NCBI RefSeq assembly: GCF_000004075.3
Contig: NC_026655.2
Span: 24,723,489 to 24,787,488, forward strand
From: Cucumis sativus
Taxonomy: Eukaryota > Streptophyta > Magnoliopsida > Cucurbitales > Cucurbitaceae
Length of the DNA stretch: 64,000 nucleotides
Direction: 5' to 3'
Part shown: positions 34,401 to 45,469 of the stretch, one piece after another
How the letters are laid out: each line of letters starts with the position of its first letter
Position numbering within the stretch: the first letter of the stretch is position 1
The notes under the pieces: generated by a model
Seen by the model: the letters and a program-made list of their open reading frames with translations, nothing else
Database searches by the model: none
What the model was told of the DNA's origin: nothing
Program-made: the position numbers and the translations under genes

Positions 34401-37400
34401 ATTTCTAGAAGCAGTAAAATATAAAAGGACTGATATTTCTAAGTACTTGTTCTTTTATTTAATTATTATTTTCACTCACTTTTGGAATTTGCATCCCTTG
34501 AACACTTTTTTCCCTTTTCATTACATCAATGTGGAGTTTGTGAATAAAGGATGCATTCAACAAAAACCTACTAATGTTTGTGAATAAAGGATGCTATGCA
34601 TCTTGTTCGGTGAATGACACTAAATTTTTTTGATATTGGCTTGGTCTCCTTCATTTTAGGGAGTTCAGTTATTCACTTCTTATATGCTTTCTATGGCCAG
34701 TTAGAGTATTATAATTTGAATGATGATATTCTTTTTTGAGAGCGAAACAACTATAGTTTCATTGGTATGATGAAATTAGAAAAACAAGTAGATTGCCCAG
34801 GCCTTTGGAATTACAAAAAATGTTCCAATGCCCTTGGATGTAAGATAATGGATAGCAAGACTCTTAAAGAAAGAGTAAATCTGCTACAAGACAGCCAAAA
34901 AACTAAAAGACCAAGAATGCTAATAAACTTAAAGGATCTTTCATTGTCGTGAAGGTTGTTTCTTTCATCCTTTTTGGTAAAAAAAAAAAATTGGGAGGAG
35001 GGCATTTATATTTAATATAGATAATTCTGATGGTTTTCCCTCCAAATTGCTGCTCTTTTTGCAGGTTGTTGTGAAAGATTTTGTCTCCAAAGCTGTTATA
35101 TCACAATTTAAGGCTCACTCAAGTCCAATTTCTGCTCTTTGTTTTGATCCAAGTGGGACCCTTCTAGTCACTGCCTCAACACACGGTAGCAATATTAATA
35201 TTTTTAGGATTATGCCATCCCACATTCAAAACGGATCAGGCACCCAAAGCTATGACTGGAGCTCCTCCCACGTGCACCTTTATAAGCTTCATCGTGGCCT
35301 TACATCAGCTGTATGCCCTTACCTTCTACTTTCATTATATTTTATGTGCTTATGAGTGGTCCTTTTTATTGCTGCTTTTAATCCAGGTAATACAAGACAT
35401 TTGTTTTAGCCACTATAGTCAATGGATAGCTATTGTTTCATCCCGAGGAACTTGCCACATTTTTGCACTTTCACCCTTTGGAGGCGAGACTGTTCTTCAA
35501 ATGCACAATTCTTTTGTTGATGGGCCTAACCTTATACCAGCTTCATGTGTCCCGTGGTGGTCAACTTCAACTTTTATCACAAACCAGCAATCCTTTTCTC
35601 CTCCTCCTCCTCCACCTGTCACTCTTTCTGTGGTTAGCAGAATAAAAAATTGTAACTCAGGTTGGCTTAGTACTGTCAGTATGGCTGCTGCTTCTGCATC
35701 TGGGAAGGTTTCCATCCCGTCAGGTGCTATTTCTGCTGTTTTCCATAGTTGTATACCACAGAATCCGCAATCTCCTCAATTAAGTTCAAATACTTTGGAG
35801 CATCTGTTGGTGTATACTCCTTCTGGTCACGTGATTCAGCATAAACTGCTTCCGTCAATGGGGGGAGAATGTGGTGAAACTGTTTTGAGAAGTCCAAATG
35901 CTTCAATGCAGATGAAAGATGAGGAACTGCGAGTGAGAGTTGAGCCTATTCAATGGTGGGATGTTTGCCGAAGAGCTGCATGGCCAGAGAGGGAGGAATG
36001 CATATCTTCAGTTACTCTCAGGAGAAAAGAAACTGTCGAATCTGCTGAGGATACATCCCACATACAGGAGAATCATCTCGAAAACCAGGAATTGGTAAAG
36101 CCAGACCGTTCTCTCTTGTATCTATCCAATTCTGAGGTGCAGATAAACTCTGGGAGGATACCTATCTGGCAGAAATCCAAGGTATTGGTCGTAGTGCCCT
36201 TTTGAATTCTTTATTTTTCAGGCATCAATTAAGTCAGTGTTCTTTCCTCTTCATTGCAGGTTCATTTCTATACAATGAGTTTTCCTGGCTCTAATGAGCA
36301 AAGTAGCATGAAAGATCATATGAATGGGGAGATTGAGATAGAGAAAGTACCTATTCATGAGGTTGAAATAAAGCGGAAGGACTTGCTTCCAGTTTTCGAC
36401 CATTTTCGTGGAATACAGTCTGACTGGCTTGATAGGTGATGATAATTGAGTCCACTACGTTGCTTTATATATCTGGTGCCATATTCTTTTCATTTTAATA
36501 TCACATGTATTGGCTGGCATAATTTTCTTTTTTATGCCTCACATCTTATTTTCTACGACATATTCATGCCTGTAGCCAGCCATTGAAATTCTCTTTATTG
36601 TTAAGATATATTGCGAACTAAATTGTGTTTCTCTCCTACCGTCATTTTCTTTCCCTTTTTGTGGGTGTTGATTGATATATATACACACACACAAAAACAA
36701 CCAGTTTCATTGATGAAAAATGAAACAATACAGACATAAAGAACTAAGCCCATAAAAAGAAAGGGGATCCCTTTACAAGAAGGGACTTCAACTACACAAA
36801 ATCATGCCTAGAATCGTTACGAAAAGCCTTTGAAATTGAAACCCACTAGAAAACATGAAAGCAAACAAGAAACCACAACTCCCTAGGATCTCTCAACACC
36901 TCTAAACACCCTACAATTCCGTTCATCCCACAAAACCCATAAAACCCGATGCACACTAGCAAGCCAAAGAAAGGGACCTCTCTCCCCAAGCAGCTATGGC
37001 AATGAAAAAGCAGAACATTTAATTGGTAAATGTGTAACAAAGGGTTTAGAATTGGGCCAATGCATAACCTGATGACCTCCATTCCAGTTTACTTATGCAA
37101 GGAATAGTACTTATGTGATGGGTCGAGAACCAAAGAGTTGTTGAAATACTAATTAAAAAAGTTATGGATAGTTATTTATTTATAAAGGGGAAATGTATAT
37201 CATTGGTAAAATGGAATGAAGGGAGAAAATCCCAAAAGCTTAAAGGTGGATTACATGAAAGGATCACCATTCACCAATTAGCAATTGATGTAATGAGACT
37301 ATAATCAGTAAAAAGAGAGGTCTCTGAAGATGTGACCATTCCTTTCTTATCCAAGAGAAAAAGAAGGCTTGGTTAAGAGCAAACCATAATAATTTCTTCA

Positions 37401-40400
37401 CACCATGGATAGGATGACTCACAAAACTAGAAGCAAGGAGATCATAAATGTTATTTGGTAAGGCCAAAGATTATCCAAAAGCATCTAAAATAGTAATTTG
37501 ATGCAAAGGAGCAATAATTATCCTTCCGATACATAGAGTAAAGACTATTGGCACTTGATGTAGGTATGCCAATAACAGCCTCCATAAGAGAATTAACTGT
37601 AAAATTGTTGGAGGGATCCAACTGCCAAGACCAATAACCGTCTAGGTTCCTTATGAGAAAGATTGAGAAATCATTGAGGTTACGACAAAAACTCAAATAT
37701 ACCCCTAGCAATCTGATTGGAGTTCCAAACATCAGCTGTTGTGCTAGACTGTCTAACCATTGACGAAGAAATGAGGGAAAACGGCAACAGTGGACCATCC
37801 TTTGTTCTCTCAGCTCATTAGTGCCTTATTGGGAATGGATCAACTACCTATTTTTGAACTGGGGTTGGAGTTTGAAGAATTTAGGTTATGCAACAAAGCT
37901 CTCTTGGCTAAATGGCTTTAGCATTTTGCTCATGAGCACGAATCCTTGAGGCATAAGATTAATGCAAGTAAGCATGGACCTAACCCCTTTGAATGGGTGG
38001 CAAAAGAGGTTAAAGGCACGCAGCAAAATTTTTGGAAAGATATTTCGCTTGAGCTCCTTTCTTTCTCCCAAACATCAGGTATTGTACTAGTCAGCCTAAC
38101 CATGGGACGAAAAAGATGAGGGAAAACGGCAACAATGGGCCATCCTTTGTTCTCAGTTCATTAGTGCCCCATTGGGGATGAATCAACTACCTATTTTTTA
38201 ATTGGGGGGTCGGAGTTTGAAAATCTTAGTTTACACAACAACACTCTTTTGGCTAAATGGCTTTAGCATTAAGCTCATGAGCTCAAATCCTTGTGGCATA
38301 GGGTTATTGCAAGCGATTAAGCATGGCCCCAATGCTTTCGAATGGGTGGCAAAAGGGGTTAAAGGCACGCGGCAAAATTTTTGGACAAATATTTTGCTTG
38401 AGCTCCCTTCTTTCTCCCATCTTGCTCATTGTGTTGTTGAGAAGCTAAAGAAACTTTTTTTTTTTTTGAAAGATCAATGGGTGGGGGATAAGCCCCTTTG
38501 CTATTATGCATACTCATTTGTAGCATTTGTCTTCCTTTAAAAATCATCCGGTCTCTAATTTCTTGGCTTGTGCCTTTTTCTTTGGTTTCCATTGTTCAGT
38601 CCAATAGGGAAATGACGGAGGTAGCTGCTCTTCTTTCTTTACTTGAAGAGTTCTACTTTAGGCTTGGGAGATGAGATTCTCGTATTTGGAGCCTAATCCT
38701 AGTGTGATTGTCGGTTGATCAGTGTCAGTTCTAGGTTCAAACCGTTGCCAACCACCAAAATTTTGGTTGTTGTCAATTGATGTTTGTTGGTTGATCATGG
38801 TAATGTCGATCAACCAACTTGTAGATCCGTTGGTCAATTTTCTTGGTATCATGTCTCTAGGGTGCTGGCTGAAAAAAGAAAAATAAGACACAAAGGAGGA
38901 GAGACCCAAAAGCCAAAAAAGCAGGAACAAATAAAATAAAATAGAAGAAAAAGAAAACAAGAAGAGAAGAAGAACCAACTAGAAGAGAAAGAAAAGGAAC
39001 AGAAAAAAAAAAAAAAAAAGAAGAGAAAATGAAAGAAGAAAAGAGATGAATAATGTAACCAGGGAGAAGGAGAATAAAAGAAAATAGGAGAGGAAGGAGG
39101 GAGAGAAAAATGGAGATGAAAGGTGAAAATTAAGAAAAAAGAATTGAAGAATTGATATATATATGTGTGTGTGTATGTATGTATATGTACGTATGTGTGC
39201 ATATATGTATGCATGTGTGTGTATATGCGTGTGTGTATGTATGTATGTATATGTGTGCATGCGTGTGTGTATATGTATTGGTCTTTTTTCTTGTGATAAG
39301 AAACAATTTCATTGATTGATAAATGAAATATCCGAGGTACGAAGGAGAAACCCAATAAAATGATACAACATAAACCAACGGGAGGGGGAACAACAAAATG
39401 GTGAGTGAAAAACAACAAAATGAAAGCTAGATTGATGATTCAAGGAACACATCCATCACCGAAACGATGGGGTGAAGTCCAAAACAACGATTCAAAGATC
39501 ATCAGACACAACACTCAATAGGAAAAAAAGCAGAAACTGTTTCCATAGGTCAGCTGCACATGTTGATAAAAGAAGTCTTCAAGATGAAGAGAAAGTGTCG
39601 ATTTGGTAGATAGTAGAGATACACAAATAATGCATGGTGAGGCCCAAAAAAAGCAAAAATTACAATCAAGCCAGCAATGACCCCTCTCGGCTCATAGCAT
39701 ATATTTAGCTTTCTTCTCAAAGGAGATAGAGCTCTCTAGGTTCCAGAATTCTCTAATGCATTTCCTTTATTTTGCCGTATGCCTGTTGCTATTCTTAGTG
39801 GGGATGGTCATTATACGAAGCAATCAAGTGAGGACCTGGTTTGAAAAACTCATTTGTGGGGAGGTGTCTAAAAAAAAAAAAAACTCATTTGTCAGAGGAG
39901 GAATGGAATGCCATTATGCTTCTATTCCCAAAAAAGAAAAAAAAGAAAAGAAATAATACCATTATGCTTCAAGAGGATCCTAAAAGGATGAAGGATAAGG
40001 GAAACAGGTGGGGGTAGGGATTGGGTTGGATAAATAATATTTCGAATTGGAATAATTTTAAATAGGTATTCATTACCTATATAGTGAAAACCATGGAAAC
40101 TTGCCCATGGTTTTCACATCTCATGTTTTCACGTCGAGTAGTGGCAATCTTACCTTTTCTTTCTTAAAATAGGTGTAAATCAATCAGTTTGAGGCTCTTT
40201 GGGCTTTCTGACCGACCGAGTGCAAAATGGACCCGAAAAATATTTCATTGCCTTTCCACTGTTGCACTCCCTCTAACAAGCTACCATAACAACTTTTTTA
40301 ACTAATTGCTAATATGTCCTTAATACTCTAAATCTAATTATTTTCTAATAGCATTTGCATTCCTATTGGTTGCTTCCTCTTTACCATCGAATAAGAAGCT

Positions 40401-43281
40401 ACCCTCTGTGACCTCTGTCTTGCCTTCTTCTGATAGTTCTTTTGACCTTCGATTTTCATCTAAAGACGACTAAAACAATTCAAGACAAGAATAAAAGGAA
40501 AAGGAGAAAGGTGATCTTGTCAAACCCCCTTACCTGAAGGGATGATTTTGCCTCGCGGTCATCCATTGATGATAGTTTAGGTCGAGAGAACGGTAAATGG
40601 TTCAGATAAAAGTCGACGAAGACAATTTAAATTTCTTTGTTATTTATTATTTAAAAAAACAGTAGTTTTAATAATTAATTTAGAAAAACTAATGTATCAT
40701 CGACGTATTGTATCCTACATTTTAAAAAATTGGCACGTCGCTGTGTCAAATTGCCTATCCTATGTCAGTGTCCATGCAAACATTGCTCCATCATTATACA
40801 TGTTTAGGAGATTCATATAGCTTTCCTTGTGTCTCAAGCAATAAATGAAAAATATTTGCGATCCCGTGTACAGCAACCTTACCAGGGTAGCAATGGATAA
40901 AATTTCTGATATCTTTCACAATTTAGGTAAGTATGCGTGTTGGTGCAAAATGAATTAGGTTCTTGAAACCTGTGATGCAAAATATTTATTTTGAAGCTTT
41001 GCATGTCTAATTGTTGCATAACTTCTCTTTGAGGATACTACCGATATCTTAATCCATTTGTTCTTTTATTTCAGTAGTCCTTTGCTGTTTTTGTGCGCAT
41101 TTCTTTCAGTCTTTAAGATAACGATTTATGTGAGTAAGATTTGTGACATTGTTAGGTATTCAAACACAGAAAATATATGAAAACAACAAAGATAAATGAT
41201 TGTAATATGAAGGAAGAAATTACAAAATTAATAAGCTTTCGAGAAAGTTCTCTCTCCCAAAGTCTCTCCTAAAGTCTCCACAGTGGATAATGCATACCCA
41301 AAAGATGATCTCCCCCCTAGATGCCCAACTCCCCTTATTTATAACACCAATGCACCACTCTCTAATTCCCACTATGGCCTTGTTACTATCCGACTAATAT
41401 TTCCAATACATGTTCTGGACACTTACTTGATACTGAATTGCTCATCTTAATGACATGCAATTACATATCATTTAGCGAATTGTGAAGGCACTTCATTGGC
41501 TGAAAGTTGGAGTTGTTGGTTGCTTTTGCAGGAGCCATGATGGAGCAAGAAGCTCTAGCCCAAGTTTAGATTTTCATGGTGCTGGAATGAAGTATTCAGA
41601 AGGTGTTACTATTTCAGATTTAAAGTTAAACTCACCTGGCTTGGAGGAAAATTCAGATGGTTATTATAAGCTTTTCTTCTTTTTGTGTTTATCATCAATT
41701 CACTAAAATCCAGCGTCTCTTTTCCCCTAATTTTCTAAATTGATTTTCAGGTATATCTTATCCACCCATAGCCAAGTCTGTGGGTGACATTAAGATGGAA
41801 GAAAAGGATGGATCTGTTTTGCCCTCACCAGTAATGAAAGAGAACTCTTTTCAGGAGCGGGCCTCTGTTTCCTCTAAACAATCTAGCACCGGATTTTCCC
41901 CAGTTGAAGGCAGTGATTTTACTAACAGCCCATCAACTGTGACAAGTTGCTCACTCTCCACTGATAGAACTATTTTAAAAGCGGTTCAGTCTTCCAAACG
42001 TGGAGGAGCCAGTGAGGGCTCAAATACAAGTTCCAACCGTTCTGACTTGAGTATGAATATTCTTGATGAGGGACCAATGGGTGACTCATTTGATTATGAA
42101 CCATTCTTTCAAGAGGAGTATTGTAAAGCGACGGGTCTTAGTAACTGCCGTGACCCAGCAGAAGCTGTAGCCGACGACATGGACAGTAGTGGTAGCCCCC
42201 ATTACAGGGAGAAATCTGAGGAAGATGGGGACACTGATGACATGCTTGGTGGTGTATTTGCTTTCTCTGAGGAAGGTATAAATTGGGTGAATTTATTTAT
42301 TTTAATACACATTCTTATTTATAGCATGGCTCTTGTGGAAGCAAAATCTGTTGTCCTGTTGCCATGGTTAATGGCTCTGCAGTACTAAGGAATTAAGTTG
42401 ACCAATTACCAAATTTAACACGCATGCACACACAATCTCACAATCTGTAGGGTGACAGTATTAAAGGTACTATGGATGTAGCAAAAAATGAAAAAAAGGT
42501 ATGGATGTAACCTAAATGTGCTTTTGAAATAAATTGAAAGCATATAAGGTGTGAAGTGCAAAGGCACAACATGCAGAGTTCTTTTGGCCCAAGTGTTCGA
42601 CTGAAAAGTACTTCAGAAATATTTTTAACAAGCGTATAACCAAATGGAGAAACGATTTGCACCCTGATAGAAGACATTTCACCCATAGTGGCTTTGAGAT
42701 TCCAATAGATGCTTGTTGATGGTTGTGATTCATTGAAGTGAAGTGATGGTTCTGTATAGATTACACGATTGGTAGAAACCAAAAACTTATATGGCTCTTC
42801 GTTTTTCAAGTTTTTTTGCTGATTTCTCTTATATGGTTGTGATTCATTGAAGTGAAGAGATTTATGCTTAATTTGGAATGCCTTTATTTTTCCACCATAG
42901 AATACTTCTTACGTTGTACTCGGTATTTTTTCTCTGTTCCATTCTACTTGAAGCATTAATCTCTTTCTGTTTTTTCAATGAAAGCTTTGTTCCTTGCAAA
43001 AACTTATACCTCTTTGTTTATATTTCAAATAAATTGAAGGTTTCATTATTTGACTTTCCTGATGTGCTTAAAATAGCAAGATATGAATACCTATGATGTG
43101 TATATTTTAGTTGCATATCTGTATATAAACAGCTACGTGTCTTAGATATTGAGTTAAATCTCTAACTGTGACGTTTCTTTCTTGACAGCGTCATTCTTGT
43201 GTTCGGTTTACTCATATATAGAGTTCTATTGACAGCATCATTCTTTAATTTTATCCCACAAATTCGTTTTCTGCAGGATAG
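31456..43281 (+). CDS. ATG18H: Autophagy-related protein 18h (WD40 plus BCAS3 domain)
   Basis: PROPPIN-family protein that binds phosphoinositides on autophagic membranes. Nine exons keep frame and give 989 aa (plant ATG18g/h are about 900-1000): 31456-31656, 33063-33521, 33879-34313, 35065-35310, 35387-36181, 36260-36435, 41532-41659, 41751-42275, 43277-43281. Exons 2-5 encode the beta-propeller (LWAGFDKLELCPSFSKHVLL through SPISALCFDPSGTLLVTAST); LYKLHRGLTSA at the exon 4 end sits where the FRRG lipid-binding motif lies in the family, in a divergent form as in plant f/g/h members. Exons 5-6 encode the BCAS3 domain (WWSTSTFITNQQ, HVIQHKLLP, VEPIQWWDVCRRAAWPERE, LLPVFDHFRGIQSDWLD). Exons 7-8 are Ser-rich and acidic. 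The last exon supplies only Gly and the stop. Intron 6 is 5.1 kb and full of transposon relics. Confidence 0.93.
34720..34990 (-). mobile_element. Degenerate LINE 3'-tail-like relic in ATG18h intron 3
   Basis: The start (gagcgaaacaactatagttt, then cattgg-tgatgaaat) resembles the gaaacaatttcattgatg-aatgaaat tail seen at 39290 and 36700. It is diverged, and the boundaries are uncertain. Confidence 0.3.
36695..37800 (-). mobile_element. Non-LTR retrotransposon (LINE) ORF2 3' end, broken
   Basis: The minus strand shows the C-terminal part typical of plant LINE polyproteins: DGYWSWQLDPSNNFTVNSLM near 37600, then in another frame a cysteine-poor stretch with HRVLWVLWDERNCRVFRGVE near 36900, followed by the tail gtttcattgatgaaaaatga-type sequence at 36705. 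Frameshifts separate the pieces, and the RT and endonuclease domains are absent. Located in ATG18h intron 6, opposite to the gene. The 3' end abuts a (TA)(CA) run near 36678-36692. Confidence 0.75.
37770..38430 (+). mobile_element. Tandemly duplicated LINE ORF2 fragment
   Basis: Two copies of about 310 bp (37770-38080 and 38113-38425). Each encodes LINE-type sequence LLAKWL-stop-H/AxE, EWVAKxVKGTxQNFW, LELxSFS. Both have TAG where related elements have a Trp codon (KWLW), so the fragment carried the stop before the tandem duplication. It lies head to head with the minus-strand LINE piece at 36695-37800. Confidence 0.8.
38868..39283. repeat. Purine tract followed by TG/TATG microsatellite
   Basis: About 38868-39150 is almost all purine on the plus strand (aagaaagaaaagag-type, with an A18-like run at 39004-39021). 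It is followed by a TATG/TGTG repeat at 39157-39275. Open frames across it on the minus strand are artefacts of the repeats. A LINE tail starts at 39286. Confidence 0.8.
39286..39420 (-). mobile_element. LINE 3'-tail relic
   Basis: Contains gataagaaacaatttcattg, then gataaatgaaat and cgaaggagaaaccc, the same tail as at 36700 and 62320. No coding part is recognisable nearby beyond about 100 bp. Confidence 0.5.
41145..41456 (-). mobile_element. Probable solo LTR flanked by GACAT
   Basis: The 5-bp duplication GACAT occurs at 41145-41149 and 41452-41456. The 302 bp between ends, on the minus strand, in ...AATACCTAACA and carries a TATA box (TATAAATA, near 41338-41345) followed by leader-like sequence, as in an LTR. 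The other terminus (ATTAAGATG on the minus strand) lacks the canonical TG. No PBS, PPT or coding sequence adjoins it, hence solo. Located near the end of ATG18h intron 6. Confidence 0.55.
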
Positions 43282-44000
43282 CACTCCTTTGCATGTCAGT
43301 AATATGCCGCAATACTCAACTGTTGGGATTTAAAATGGCTGAGAGAACTGTCTGGTGGTTGTCGTCGTGGTGATAAAGCAAGCGACGTATCCTAATTGAT
43401 AAAAACTGAGGTTGTTGGGTTTCATTCAACAAACTACAAATTCTACTGACAAAATAGAAGTGATATGTTTATTGATGGTAGCAATGGTGGGACTGATAAC
43501 ATGGTTTCCTCTTCTCTTCTTTTCTCCCTTTTGATCTCTGTGTACATACTTGTAAATCTAAAATTCATAGTTCAAGTGATTTGTGTGGTCAGGTTCTTAC
43601 CAATGCTGTGTAATATTATTATTATTATTCATTCTTCGAAGAAAAATGAAAAAGAAAAAAAAGAAGAAAAATAAAGTGAAAAAATGAATAGTTTTCTATT
43701 GTTGTACAATATTTTATTCTATCATTCTGGGTTCTTGTTCTTGTTTTGAAATATTGTTCACTTTTTAGATTGTGGAGGTTATTCTGTGAAGTTAATGCAT
43801 GAACTATTGGAAGAATTGAGACTATGGCAAGTTGAAAAATTCAGTAGTCATTTTCATTTTGTTTAGAAAATTGTACTAAGAACTATACATTGTTTTCTCT
43901 TTATTTAATTAACAAGATTATGTTTCTTTGTCACGTTTAAAATGTTTTGGCTGACCTTTTGAAAGTTTCATTTAGTGGTGTTCGACAAACTTGATCAACC

Positions 44001-44173
44001 CAACTCAAACCTATGGTTTGGATTGGGTTGAGTCAAACCTAATGTGTATGCATATTTACGAGATTGTCTAAAAATTGCTACCCAACTCAAACCTATGGTT
44101 TGAATTTGGTTTGGATTGGGTTGAGTCAAATCTAATGTGTATGCATATTTACGCGATTGTCTAAAAATTGCTT
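44001..44173 (+). repeat. Tandem repeat of a hairpin-forming unit
   Basis: Copies at 44001-44081 and 44083-44173. Each starts caactcaaacctatggtttg and ends cgattgtctaaaaattgct or agattgtctaaaaattgct. In copy 1 the words caacccaa, tcaaacc, ggtttg and ttgggttg form a nested inverted repeat around tat. The second copy has a small insertion. Confidence 0.8.
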
Positions 44174-45432
44174 GAGTCAATCCTGACCCATGAGCGCCAT
44201 TAACCGTAGTTTTTAGTTTTTTTTTCCTCAAAATTTCATCATTACCCTACTGCTACAAAAAAAAAAATCGAAAATACTGTTCAACTAGCAAGTCAATTAG
44301 TGATAAAAATATATGACTAATTGTCAATATAGCAAACCTAAAACATTAGTAGATAATGTAAAATGCAAAAAAAGATTATAAGTATAATAAAATATAGATT
44401 CAACTCTTGATATCTATCCGTCTATCAAATATAGTCTATTATCATTATACTTGTTATATTTGCAATACTTTTAAAGCGTTATTGTAAATTTAATTATTAG
44501 TATTAAAAGTGTTGTAATTACTTGATGTAGTCAACATTTGTGAATATTTCTTCTAAAGTTCTTCCAAATGAAAACAATCCATAAGAAAAGAGTTTATTGT
44601 TGCAAAACAAAGGATCTATACATTGGTTAAAGTGAATAATAACGTAAAGACATATTAGTGGAAATGTTGTCTATAAGCTTAATTAAGCTTAAAAAACCAA
44701 AAATATTATCAAACAATCAAAGTTTAAATGTCATGTTTATATTGTTATACATACAAATCGTGATATACAACCGTCGATCAAAATTATCAATATCCACGTC
44801 AAAGTAAGCATAGTTCAATAAATATACAATATGTTAGCAACAAAAATGTATATCTATGGTTCAAATCCTCTATTTAGTAGTTCAACGCAAAAATACCGCT
44901 TCAAAGATTAGATAATCGATGTCAACATCAATATAATCCAAAACTTCAATTTCATGCATGAATGACTAATTATAAATAATAAACCTATAAAATTGAGTTA
45001 TTATTACTCTCAAAACTAACACTTATGGGTATCATCATTAGCATGTCTATTCATATTAGATTGAATAAAAGATACTTTATCTATATTTACGAACATTTAT
45101 AAAAAATGTAAAATTTTTCGAACACACATATATATATATACATATATCGACACGTGGACGGATATTTGTAAGGATGCATTTGGTTTTACATAGTGAGAGG
45201 TCAATTTTTGATATAATTGAAAAGGAGATAATGAATGTTAAAGAACACATATATCGACACGTTGAGAAGAACACAAAAGTGGGTTGTAGGTACTAATAAT
45301 AATGTCACACTATATATTTATATATAAATGATGCAAAAGGACAAATAAATATATAACTATAAAGTCATAATTTAATAGATGTGTCCCATGTTACTATGAG
45401 GACCAATCACAATACATATATATAACATATAT

Positions 45433-45433
<1 letters not shown>

Positions 45434-45468
<35 letters not shown>
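45434..45468. repeat. (AT)n microsatellite
   Basis: Uninterrupted TA dinucleotides in the ATG18h-AHP spacer. Confidence 0.95.

Positions 45469-45469
<1 letters not shown>

Noticed and set aside
36846..37798. Minus-strand frames that might be a nested gene
   Set aside because: They match the broken C-terminal part of a LINE polyprotein and change frame several times.
38849..39418. Minus-strand frames rich in His-Thr and Phe/Ser
   Set aside because: Produced by the TG/TATG microsatellite and purine tract; no domain.
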